Shown here: piece after piece, positions 44,377 to 52,102 of the stretch
How positions within the stretch are numbered: the first letter of the stretch is position 1
How the letters are laid out: every line of letters starts with the position of its first letter
Assembly: GCA_004554165.1 (NCBI GenBank)
Contig: SFNQ01000011.1
Coordinates: 1-61,632, forward strand
DNA length: 61,632 bases
Source of the DNA: Clostridiales bacterium
GTDB taxonomy: Bacteria > Bacillota > Clostridia > Christensenellales > CAG-138
Reading direction: 5' to 3'
Notes under the pieces: model-generated
Databases searched by the model: none
The model's input: only the letters and a program-made list of their open reading frames with translations
Told to the model about the DNA's origin: nothing
Translations under genes and position numbers: made by a program

Positions 44377-44676
44377 ATGACCACGGAAGAGTTTACTGGG
44401 AAAGTGGCTGCGAGCGGTGTGCTCTGTCAGAAAATGGCGGCCTGCAAAACACCCGAAGAAGCGTATGCCGCCGCCAGAGAAATCGGTCTGACTGATGATT
44501 TTGATACCTTTCAGTCTGCTATGGCAGAGCTTCACAAGCGGGTAAAGGGCGAGTTGTCCGACAGTGAGCTTGACCGTGTCGCAGTTTGTCTTCCCGCCGG
44601 CGAAACGGCCGCAATGGAAGCGGGAAGCGGCGCGGCAGTGATCATCACAAGCGGGGCGGCTTCCGCTGCGATATAA
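44377..44676 (+). CDS. Nif11-type leader precursor peptide 1
   Basis: The 99-aa product has a Nif11-like leader (FTGKVAASGVLCQKMAACKTPEEAY at residues 5-29, ending GELSDSELDRVA). Where siblings have a Gly-Gly cleavage site it has VAVC-LPAG. The core of about 28 residues is rich in Ala, Gly, Ser and Thr and has no Cys. AAAGGAGG precedes the start. It is the most divergent of the set. Confidence 0.8.
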   Translation: MTTEEFTGKVAASGVLCQKMAACKTPEEAYAAAREIGLTDDFDTFQSAMAELHKRVKGELSDSELDRVAVCLPAGETAAMEAGSGAAVIITSGAASAAI

Positions 44677-44714
44677 CGATAATCTGTATTTTATTTTGAA
44701 AGGAGGAAATTATC

Positions 44715-45002
44715 ATGACAACAAAAGAGCTTTTCGTGAAAATGACCAGGGACGAGGCGCTCTGCAAGAAGCTGGGAGCCTGCAAAACACCCGAGGAGGC
44801 TTACGCCATCGCCAGAGAAACAGGTCTGACTGACGATTTTGAAACCTTCACGAGGGTTATGACGGCGGTGAACAAGAAGGCCAAGGGTGAACTGTCCGAC
44901 GATGAACTGGAGAATATCGCAGGTGGTTTTTCTGAGGCTGAGGGAGTCGGCGTTATATTATTAGGGGGAGCTGGAGTAGCCATGGTAGCGGCTGCCGCAT
45001 AA
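44715..45002 (+). CDS. Nif11-type leader precursor peptide 2
   Basis: The 95-aa product has a leader of 71 residues ending ELSDDELENIAGG, a classic double-Gly site for the C39 peptidase of the downstream exporter. The 24-residue core is made mostly of Gly, Val, Ala, Leu and Ile, with one Ser and no Cys or Thr. AAAGGAGG lies upstream. Confidence 0.85.
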   Translation: MTTKELFVKMTRDEALCKKLGACKTPEEAYAIARETGLTDDFETFTRVMTAVNKKAKGELSDDELENIAGGFSEAEGVGVILLGGAGVAMVAAAA

Positions 45003-45020
45003 TGGCAAGGAGAGATTATC

Positions 45021-45301
45021 ATGAGGATAAAAGAATTCTTCGTGAAAATGACCAGGGACGAGGCGCTCTGCAAGAAGCTGGGAGCCTGGAAAACACCCGA
45101 GGAGGCTTACGCCATTGCCAGGGGAACAGGTCTGACAGACGATTTGAAACCTTCACTTCCGTTATGAAGGCGGTGAACAAGCGAATCAAAGGTGAGTTGT
45201 CCGATGACGAGCTGGACAATATCGCAGGTGGTATGTCTGTAGGAGCAGGAATTGGGCTCACGCTGGGAGTAGCAGCTGCATTTGGTGCTGCTGCGGCGTA
45301 A
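45021..45301 (+). pseudogene. Precursor peptide 3, frameshifted in the leader
   Basis: ATG 45021 opens a leader closely matching peptide 2 (MRIKEFFVKMTRDEALCKK), with Trp for Cys in the ACKTPEE motif. Near 45143 the sequence has three T residues where siblings have four, and the frame is lost. The rest continues in another frame through DELDNIAGG and a Gly/Ala core of 22 residues ending at 45301. It is either inactive, rescued by slippage, or a sequencing error. Confidence 0.75.
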
Positions 45302-45340
45302 TCTGATTTAAAAATCATAAACAATAAGGAGGAAATTATC

Positions 45341-45646
45341 ATGACAACAAAAGAATTTTTCGAGAAAACGACCAAGGATGAGGCACTCTGCAAGAAACTG
45401 GAAGCCTGCAAAACGCCCGAGGAGGCTTACTCCATCGCCAGGGAAACAGGTCTGACCGACGATTTTGAAACCTTCACGTCTGTTATGACGGCGGTGAACA
45501 AACAAATCAAGGGCGAACTGTCCGACGATGAACTGGACGCCGTTGCCGCAGGTAGTGATGATGGTGATTTGGGGGTTCTCATAGGAGTGTCAGTTGGCGT
45601 TACAGGTGCAGGAACCGCTATCGCAATGGCTGCCGCAGCCGCATAA
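45341..45646 (+). CDS. Nif11-type leader precursor peptide 4
   Basis: The 101-aa product has a leader almost identical to peptide 2, ending DELDAVAAG, so the cleavage site is Ala-Gly. The core of about 30 residues begins SDDGD and is then Gly/Val/Ala-rich with two Thr and no Cys. AAGGAGG precedes the start at the same spacing as its siblings. Confidence 0.85.
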   Translation: MTTKEFFEKTTKDEALCKKLEACKTPEEAYSIARETGLTDDFETFTSVMTAVNKQIKGELSDDELDAVAAGSDDGDLGVLIGVSVGVTGAGTAIAMAAAAA

Positions 45647-45665
45647 GAACAAGGCGGGACGCTTT

Positions 45666-45945
45666 ATGACCACAAAAGAATTCATCGAAAAGATGACCGG
45701 GGATGAAGCGCTCTGCAAAAAGTTGAAAGTCTGCAAGACGCCAGGGAATCCGGCCTGACCGACGCTCTTGTAACCTTTGCCGCCTTCATGACAACGATGG
45801 ACAAGCTGGTAAATGGTGAGCTGCCCGCTGACAAGCCGGATAGTGTCGCGGGCGGCTTGTTCAAAGGTGAAACATTCGCAATCTCAATAGCAGGCGGAGC
45901 AGGTGTCGCAGGCGCGCAAACAGATATAGGGCGAATTGTCCGATG
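45666..45945 (+). pseudogene. Precursor peptide 5, decayed
   Basis: ATG 45666 begins a matching leader (MTTKEFIEKMTGDEALCKK), but about 20 bases are missing around 45751, compared with peptide 4. The frame therefore ends at a TGA near 45756. The remainder is readable in another frame to a VAGG site, a Gly/Ala stretch and a stop near 45943. Confidence 0.7.
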
Positions 45946-46037
45946 ACGAACCGGACACCAGTGTCGGAGGGCATGATACGCTGTCTGCTTCTCTGGGAAT
46001 CCTTGGATTAGGGGGATTTGTAGTGGCTGCTACGCCG
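45928..46037 (+). pseudogene. Precursor peptide 6, 3' remnant
   Basis: Only the leader end (GELSDDEPDTSVGG) and a short hydrophobic core (LGILGLGGFVVAAT) remain, fused to the end of peptide 5. There is no leader 5' part and no ribosome-binding site. Confidence 0.55.
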
Positions 46038-46067
46038 CGGCATGATCTGATCAACTCTGTGACCCGT

Positions 46068-46109
46068 GTGAACATGTTTCCTCTGCTTCGGCAGAAGAAA
46101 CATGTTCAC
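46068..46109. promoter_or_regulatory. Long hairpin with UUCG tetraloop
   Basis: GTGAACATGTTTC (46068-46080) pairs perfectly with GAAACATGTTCAC (46097-46109). Inside, TCTGC pairs with GCAGA around TTCG, a C(UUCG)G superstable loop. No T run follows, so it is more likely an RNA-stability or processing element than a terminator. Confidence 0.75.
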
Positions 46110-46110
46110 G

Positions 46111-46163
46111 TTGTAAGAACTGCGCATGAAACCGGCATGAAATTTGATGCGCAGTTCTTACAA
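46111..46163. promoter_or_regulatory. Second long hairpin before exporter genes
   Basis: TTGTAAGAACTGCGCAT (46111-46127) pairs perfectly with 46147-46163 over a 19-nt loop. It ends about 20 bp before the exporter accessory gene, beside its GGGAG ribosome-binding site (46171-46175). It may protect the precursor message or limit exporter expression. Confidence 0.75.
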
Positions 46164-46183
46164 AAAACGAAGGGAGACTTATT

Positions 46184-46654
46184 ATGGATAATCAAAAAAA
46201 AGCGGCAGGAGCATTAAAAAAAGTAACGTCTCCTGAACAGTTGAATGATTACGTTAAGGTATCCAATCCTGGCATATGGATGTTCCTTTCTGCCGTGACC
46301 GTTCTGCTGATCGCTTTTTTCATCTGGGGGTTCGTCGGGAAGTTGGATACGACGTATCTCTGTCCGGCGGTATCCAGCGAAGGCAGTTTGAACTGCTATG
46401 TCAGCGAAAAGCAGGGTTCAGAGCTTGGAAACCTTCTGTCGGTCACGGTGGATGGACAGGAATACCCCGTTGTTTCCATCTCTCAGGAGCCTGTGCGAGC
46501 GGACTTCCTGTCGGACTATGTCCGGCACATCAGCGGATTCGGGGAGGATGACTGGGTCTACATTGTTACCGCGCAGACTGATCTTTCCAACGGCGTACAT
46601 GAAGCCGTGATCTGTACGGAAAGCGTAAGCCCCATATCATTTTTAATGGATTGA
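46184..46654 (+). CDS. Short HlyD-like NHLM secretion protein
   Basis: The 156-aa product has a cytoplasmic N terminus with the LTSPEQLNDYVKV-like opening of NHLM secretion proteins, one membrane helix (about 31-51) and an outer domain of about 100 residues (VSEKQGSELGNLLSVTVDGQ). Full-length relatives carry coiled-coil hairpins and are longer; this one appears to have lost them. It is likely an adaptor for the two exporter ATPases. It overlaps the region just before the peptidase-exporter gene. Confidence 0.75.
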   Translation: MDNQKKAAGALKKVTSPEQLNDYVKVSNPGIWMFLSAVTVLLIAFFIWGFVGKLDTTYLCPAVSSEGSLNCYVSEKQGSELGNLLSVTVDGQEYPVVSISQEPVRADFLSDYVRHISGFGEDDWVYIVTAQTDLSNGVHEAVICTESVSPISFLMD

Positions 46655-46662
46655 GGATCCCC

Positions 46663-48843
46663 ATGAATCAGAAGACGAAGAATAAGCCTCTGGACAAAGG
46701 GTGTGCCAGGGTACCGGTCATCATGCAGATGGAATCGCTTGAGTGCGGTGCAGCGTGCCTTACAATGATACTTGCGTATTACGGAAGATGGATCCCCTTG
46801 GAGCAGATCCGGGCGGACTGCGGCGTGTCGCGCGACGGCTCGAAGGCGAAAAATGTTTTGAAGGCCGCGAGAAACCACGGTCTTTCCGCAAAGGGATACC
46901 GCTATGACGCAAACGAATTGAAAGGAAATGTAAAGTTCCCGTGCGTGATCCACTGGAATTTCAATCATTTTGTTGTACTGTGCGGCTTTAAGGGTGGAAA
47001 AGCCATAATCAACGACCCCGCAAGGGGAGCCTGCGAAGTACCGATGCAGGAATTTGATATGAGTTTTACCGGGATCTGTATGATATTTGAGCCAGAGGAG
47101 CACTTTGAACCATGCGGCAAGCCGAAAAGCGTCATAAAGTTTTCCCTCAAGCGGCTGAAAGGAACCGGCTCAACCATCGCATTTGTAGCCATGACCACAC
47201 TGATCGTATCGGTCATTGGCATACTCAGTCCCGCCTTTTCAAGAGTATTTCTTGACCGATTGCTGACAGGGCAGAATCCCGATTGGATCACGCCGTTTTT
47301 CATCTGCTTTAGCGCCATTACCATTTTACAGATATTTGTGGAACTGATCCGTGATGTAAACCTTCTGAAGCTGAACGGAAAAATGGCGGCTGTGGGAAAT
47401 ACAAGCTATTTATGGCACATCCTGCATCTTCCGATGGACTTCTTTTCCCAGAGACTTGCGGGAGACATTCAGAAAAGACAGCAGGATAACGCTCAGATTG
47501 CGGAAAAAGTCGTCAATACCCTTGTCCCGCTGGTTCTGAATGGACTCATGATGCTGGCGTATTTGCTGGTTATGTTCCGTTACAGTCCGCTGCTGGCGAC
47601 CATCGGGGTTATGACGGTATTTATCAACATATTCCTCTCAAGGTTCATTTCCGCAAGAAGAATCAATATCACAAGAGTTCAGATGCGGGATTCCGGCAAG
47701 CTGGTCGCTTCCACGGTCTCGGGAATCAGCATGATGGAAACGATCAAATCCTCCGGCGCTGAAAATGGTTTTTTTGAACGCTGGGCGGGACTTCAGGCCA
47801 GCGTGAACGCGCAGGATGTGAAATACGCCAGACTGAATAATCTTCTGGGTGCTGTCCCGCAGCTTCTGACAAACCTCACCTCGGTGGTCGTACTTGCATT
47901 GGGCGTTTTCCTAACGATCAATGGGGAATTCACCGTTGGCATGATCCTCGCTTTCCAGGGCTTCCTGACTGCGTTTACGAAGCCGGCGACGGAAATGGTC
48001 GCAGCGGGTCAGGAGCTTCAGGAAATGCGTACACGCATGGAGCGTATAGAGGACGTGATGGAGCATCCCAAGGATCATCATTTTGCGCCTGATGATACCG
48101 ATGAAGCTGCTGCCTATTCCAAACTGACTGGCAATATTGAGATCAGGAACATTACCTTTGGTTACAGCAGGCTGGAGGAGCCGCTGATCCGGGATTTCAG
48201 CCTGACCATCAAACCCGGCCAGAGGATCGCATTCGTGGGCAGTTCCGGCTGCGGAAAAAGTACGCTGGCCAAGCTGATCTCCGGCTTATATCAACCGGCG
48301 AGCGGCGAAATCCTTTACGACGGCAAAAGAATAACCGAGATCAACAGAAACGTTTTTACAGGTTCTCTGGGTGTGGTGGATCAGGATATTATAATTTTTG
48401 AAGACACCATAGAGAACAACATCAAAATGTGGGATGACACCATTGAGAATTTTGAAGTCATTATGGCTGCCCGCGACGCGCAGATCCACAACGACATTCT
48501 GCAGCGGGACGGCGGATATAAGCACAGGCTGACCGAGGGAGGCAGGAATCTTTCCGGAGGCCAGCGCCAGCGTCTGGAGATCGCGAGGGTTTTGGCACAG
48601 GATCCGACCATCATCATACTGGACGAGGCCACCAGCGCCCTTGACGCGAAAACCGAGCACAATGTGGTGAAACACATCCATGACAGAGGGATCACCTGCA
48701 TTGTTGTGGCCCACCGCCTTTCCACCTTGCGCGACTGCGACGAGATTATTGTGCTCGACCACGGAACCGTTGTGGAGAGAGGAACCCACGAGGAGCTGTA
48801 CGCGAAAGGCGGCGCATATGCCAGCCTCGTTACCAATGAATAA
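46663..48843 (+). CDS. NHLM-type peptidase/permease/ATPase exporter
   Basis: The 726-aa product has an N-terminal C39 peptidase (about 1-140: Cys28 in SLECGAAC, His in VIHWNFNHF, Asp in INDPARG) that should cleave leaders after Gly-Gly. It has a six-helix membrane domain (about 165-440) and a C-terminal ATPase (Walker A GSSGCGKST near 525, signature LSGGQRQR, Walker B IIILDEATSALD). ATG 46663 follows GAGG. It pairs with the exporter at 48985 in the usual NHLM arrangement. Confidence 0.93.
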   Translation: MNQKTKNKPLDKGCARVPVIMQMESLECGAACLTMILAYYGRWIPLEQIRADCGVSRDGSKAKNVLKAARNHGLSAKGYRYDANELKGNVKFPCVIHWNFNHFVVLCGFKGGKAIINDPARGACEVPMQEFDMSFTGICMIFEPEEHFEPCGKPKSVIKFSLKRLKGTGSTIAFVAMTTLIVSVIGILSPAFSRVFLDRLLTGQNPDWITPFFICFSAITILQIFVELIRDVNLLKLNGKMAAVGNTSYLWHILHLPMDFFSQRLAGDIQKRQQDNAQIAEKVVNTLVPLVLNGLMMLAYLLVMFRYSPLLATIGVMTVFINIFLSRFISARRINITRVQMRDSGKLVASTVSGISMMETIKSSGAENGFFERWAGLQASVNAQDVKYARLNNLLGAVPQLLTNLTSVVVLALGVFLTINGEFTVGMILAFQGFLTAFTKPATEMVAAGQELQEMRTRMERIEDVMEHPKDHHFAPDDTDEAAAYSKLTGNIEIRNITFGYSRLEEPLIRDFSLTIKPGQRIAFVGSSGCGKSTLAKLISGLYQPASGEILYDGKRITEINRNVFTGSLGVVDQDIIIFEDTIENNIKMWDDTIENFEVIMAARDAQIHNDILQRDGGYKHRLTEGGRNLSGGQRQRLEIARVLAQDPTIIILDEATSALDAKTEHNVVKHIHDRGITCIVVAHRLSTLRDCDEIIVLDHGTVVERGTHEELYAKGGAYASLVTNE

Positions 48844-48856
48844 GGAGTGACCGATT

Positions 48857-48958
48857 GTGAAAAAGAGCTTTTTTATCCTGTGTGCGCAGGTCTTGTGTCT
48901 AATCGCCCTGACCGGGTGCTCCAAAACTGACGTATATGCCTTGAAAACCCTGGCATGA
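48857..48958 (+). CDS. 33-residue lipoprotein peptide
   Basis: GTG 48857 after AAGGAG (48842-48847, 9-bp spacing) opens a 33-residue frame: MKKSFFILCAQVLC, then a lipobox LTGC and 12 residues after the Cys. It looks like a complete tiny lipoprotein, or the stump of a larger one. After signal removal the product would be a lipidated 13-mer. Its place between the two exporter genes suggests a link to immunity or signalling, without direct support. Confidence 0.55.
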   Translation: MKKSFFILCAQVLCLIALTGCSKTDVYALKTLA

Positions 48959-48984
48959 TACGCATGAAATAAGGAGAAAACAGT

Positions 48985-51234
48985 ATGGGTTGGTTTGACA
49001 ATCAAATAAAAATGCGTATGCAGCAGGATGAGGAGGCCTTTTCGGACTCATTCATCCATATTGCAGGCGCGATCATGGGCAAAAAGCTCACTGCGGCGCT
49101 CCATGACAGAAGCGTGCAGGCCAGAAATTCCATAGAAGAGATTTTGAAATTTTATCATATCAAGTCTTCGGAGCTGCCGGAAAACATCAAATCTGTTGAT
49201 GAACAGCTTGAATTTGTGATGCGGCCCCACGGCATTATGAGACGGACGGTATCTTTGACCGGCGAATGGCATCAAGACGCCATGGGCGCCATGCTTGGCA
49301 CACTGAAAAGCGGGGACCCGGTGGCGCTGATCCCCACCGGCCTTTCCGGATACAGCTATTATGATACGCACAGCGGAAAGAGGGTCAAGGTGACCCAAAA
49401 AACAAAGCAGCTCATTGACGATGAGGCGATCTGCTTTTACAGGCCCTTTCCTTTGCGGAAGATATCCGTAAAGGATATTCTGCTCCACATAACGACCGCT
49501 CTTTCATGGAGCGATTTTGCGTTGTTTGCGGTATCGACGCTGATCGTAAGCCTGTTGGGTATGTTCGTTCCAAAGATCACAAATACTTTGCTTTCCGATG
49601 TGATCAGGATTTCCAGTAACGGGCTGCTGCTGGCCATCGCCCTAGTACTTGTGTGCGTCACCATAAGCTCGTCCATTTTTTCCGCCATCAAGAATCTGTA
49701 TATGACAAGGATCAATACCAAGGTCGGCATTTCTGTTTCCGCCGCCACGATGATGCGGGTCGTAGCATTACCCGCCAGCTTTTTTAACCAATATGCCGCA
49801 GGTGATCTGGCAAACCGTGTCATGCAGGTCAATATACTTTGCAATATGTTGATCTCTTCCGGCTTGTCTCTTGGACTTACCGCGATTTTTTCACTGGTTT
49901 ACATCATTCAGATCTTCCGCTATACGCCGACACTGGTTGTCCCTGCCATTGTGATGATCGTGGCCACCCTGCTTCTGACGATTATTTGCGGGGCGGTGCA
50001 GACAAGGCTCAGTTACCAAAAGCTGGAGCTTACGACAAGGGAAGCCGGCATGAGCTACTCCGTCATTTCCGGTATTCAGAAGATCAAACAGGCCGGCGCG
50101 GAAAAGCGCATCTTCACGCGCTGGGCAGGCTTCTACGCCAGAGAAGCGGCCCTTACATACGATCCGCCGATGATCATTAAGGTAAACAAAGCGTTAATCT
50201 CTGCGGTGACGCTGATCGGGACTGCGGTTCTTTACTACAGAGCGGTGGCGGGCGGCGTTTCAGTGGCAGACTACTTCGCGTTCAATTCTGCGTTTGGCAT
50301 GCTGTCGGGCGCTTTTGCGGCGATTGTGCCGGTTGCGCTGCTGCTGGCAGACATCAAGCCCATTTTGAGAATGATACAGCCCATCATGGATACCGTCCCC
50401 GAAATCAGCGAAGGAAAACGGGTCGTGGAAAGGCTCTCCGGCGCCATTGAGTTAAATCATGTCTCATTCCGGTATGATGACAACAGCCCGATGGTCATAG
50501 ACGACCTTTCTCTCAAAATAACCCCCGGCCAGTATGTTGCCATCGTTGGTACCACGGGCTGCGGAAAATCCACGCTGATGCGTCTGCTCCTGGGATTTGA
50601 AGAGCCAAAAAAGGGCGCGGTATATTATGACGGCAGAGATATGGATTCCATCGACCTTAAATCCCTGCGGCGCAATATTGGAACCGTGATGCAGAACGGA
50701 ACGCTGTTTCAGGGAGACATCTATTCCAATATTACCATTTCCGCACCATGGCTTTCGGTTGATGACGCATGGGAGGCGGCTGAGAAGGCAGGGATTGCGG
50801 ATGATATCCGAAGAATGCCGATGCAGATGCACACAGTGATCGCAGAAGGCGCAGGAGGCATCTCAGGCGGGCAGAAGCAAAGGATTATGATCGCAAGAGC
50901 GATTGCGCCAAAACCAAAGATCCTGATGTTTGACGAAGCCACAAGCGCATTGGATAATGTCACGCAGAAAACCGTATCCGACTCCCTTGACGGGCTGAAA
51001 TGTACGAGGATTGTGATTGCACATCGTCTTTCTACCATCAGACACTGTGACCGTATCCTGGTGCTTGACAAAGGAAAGATCGTTGAAGACGGAAATTATG
51101 ATGAACTGATCGCCCAAAACGGCTTTTTTGCCGAACTTGTGGCGCGTCAGAGAGTAGATAATGAAAGGCTGCCGAAAATGCCAGGAGGAGGAAAAAACTC
51201 CGCCTCTGATTTTATGCCTTCTGCCTCGGACTGA
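48985..51234 (+). CDS. NHLM-type exporter permease/ATPase without peptidase
   Basis: The 749-aa product has an N-terminal regulatory region of about 150 residues (no C39 Cys), a six-helix membrane domain (about 165-440) and an ATPase (Walker A GTTGCGKST near 521, signature ISGGQKQR, DEATSALD). It matches the second ATPase of NHLM systems and probably forms a heterodimer with the peptidase-bearing exporter. It ends 1 bp before the convergent oxidoreductase gene. Confidence 0.9.
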   Translation: MGWFDNQIKMRMQQDEEAFSDSFIHIAGAIMGKKLTAALHDRSVQARNSIEEILKFYHIKSSELPENIKSVDEQLEFVMRPHGIMRRTVSLTGEWHQDAMGAMLGTLKSGDPVALIPTGLSGYSYYDTHSGKRVKVTQKTKQLIDDEAICFYRPFPLRKISVKDILLHITTALSWSDFALFAVSTLIVSLLGMFVPKITNTLLSDVIRISSNGLLLAIALVLVCVTISSSIFSAIKNLYMTRINTKVGISVSAATMMRVVALPASFFNQYAAGDLANRVMQVNILCNMLISSGLSLGLTAIFSLVYIIQIFRYTPTLVVPAIVMIVATLLLTIICGAVQTRLSYQKLELTTREAGMSYSVISGIQKIKQAGAEKRIFTRWAGFYAREAALTYDPPMIIKVNKALISAVTLIGTAVLYYRAVAGGVSVADYFAFNSAFGMLSGAFAAIVPVALLLADIKPILRMIQPIMDTVPEISEGKRVVERLSGAIELNHVSFRYDDNSPMVIDDLSLKITPGQYVAIVGTTGCGKSTLMRLLLGFEEPKKGAVYYDGRDMDSIDLKSLRRNIGTVMQNGTLFQGDIYSNITISAPWLSVDDAWEAAEKAGIADDIRRMPMQMHTVIAEGAGGISGGQKQRIMIARAIAPKPKILMFDEATSALDNVTQKTVSDSLDGLKCTRIVIAHRLSTIRHCDRILVLDKGKIVEDGNYDELIAQNGFFAELVARQRVDNERLPKMPGGGKNSASDFMPSASD

Positions 51235-51235
51235 T

Positions 51236-51865
51236 TCAATCAGATGCCTCAGCCTCACGCAAATGCCCCTGACAGGATTTGGGATATGGAATCGTGCGGC
51301 ATTCCGACAGACCGATCTGTGTATCGGCCAGGATCTGCGCCACGTCCGCCCCGGCGATATCAAGCCCCTCCGCACAGAGCAGGTCGGCCTTTCCGATTCC
51401 CAGCATTTCGGCAATGGATTTTATGTACTCATAGCCAAAGTTCCTGTTTTCAATATAGCCGCCCGCCGTCGTGATGTATGTCAGCGCCGATGCACGGCAC
51501 AGCCCCACCGAACCGGTTTCCACATATTGAAAGGTCAAACCGCACACCATGATATGTTCCACATAAACCTTCAGGACAGAAGGAAAGGACAAGTCCCAGT
51601 AGGGCGCTGCCACCACGATTCTGTCTGCCTCCCTGAACTGCCGTGCCAGAGCGAACATCTCATCTTGGTATTGCCCCCTCCGGATCAGGGCATCCCGTTT
51701 TTCCAACGCCGCCTTTGTCAGCGGCACGATGGACAGAGCCTCAAGCTCCACCCGTTCCACGGTTCCGCCCTTACTCTCCAACTGCCGGAGGTATTCGCAG
51801 CACAGGGATCGCGTCCGAGACTCCGGGTGGGTGCTGATGCAGGCGTCGATCCATAATATTTTCAT
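51236..51865 (-). CDS. Flavodoxin-fold NAD(P)H-dependent oxidoreductase
   Basis: The 209-aa product belongs to the Flavodoxin_2 group (azoreductase/NQO-like): PESRTRSL near the N terminus, AAPYWDLSFPSVLKVYVEHI and YITTAGGYIE for FMN binding. It may reduce a quinone or a peptide-bound group; the substrate is unknown. It is transcribed from its own SARP-type site and so belongs to the same regulon. A decayed paralogue C terminus lies at 60360. Confidence 0.87.
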   Translation of the reverse strand: MKILWIDACISTHPESRTRSLCCEYLRQLESKGGTVERVELEALSIVPLTKAALEKRDALIRRGQYQDEMFALARQFREADRIVVAAPYWDLSFPSVLKVYVEHIMVCGLTFQYVETGSVGLCRASALTYITTAGGYIENRNFGYEYIKSIAEMLGIGKADLLCAEGLDIAGADVAQILADTQIGLSECRTIPYPKSCQGHLREAEASD

Positions 51866-51895
51866 GTTGATCCTTCACTACCCCCTTTTGCTGTC

Positions 51896-51929
51896 AGAAT
51901 AGCATATGAACCGTTGCAGAACCGTTGCA
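51896..51929 (-). promoter_or_regulatory. SARP-type operator and promoter, site 3 (minus strand)
   Basis: On the minus strand TGCAAC occurs at 51929-51924 and 51918-51913, followed after 11 bp by TATTCT (51901-51896). The geometry matches the other sites. It drives the oxidoreductase gene. Confidence 0.82.
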
Positions 51930-51981
51930 GAAATCAACTACTTATATCAAGCTGTTTTCTCGTCCCGTTTTTTCGGGAATG

Positions 51982-52015
51982 TACAACGGTTCTGCAACAC
52001 TTCTTGTGTTAAAGT
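51982..52015 (+). promoter_or_regulatory. SARP-type operator and promoter, site 4
   Basis: TACAAC (51982-51987, one mismatch) and TGCAAC (51993-51998), then 11 bp to TAAAGT (52010-52015). Back-to-back with site 3, it drives the second importer operon. Confidence 0.82.
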
Positions 52016-52102
52016 GATACAAATGGACAGGAATCACCTGTTTCAAAAACAGGGAAACCTCTGATTGATTCCGTGGTTTCCTGGAAAAAGAGAGGTGCAA
52101 AA

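Noticed and set aside
44377..45945. Possible CRISPR or tandem-repeat array
   Set aside because: The repeated blocks are paralogous leader-peptide genes with their own ribosome-binding sites; there are no short repeats with uniform spacers.
45936..46217. A 93-codon frame starting in the leader remnant and running through both hairpins
   Set aside because: It starts in the middle of a precursor leader, lacks a ribosome-binding site, and its second half is hairpin sequence.
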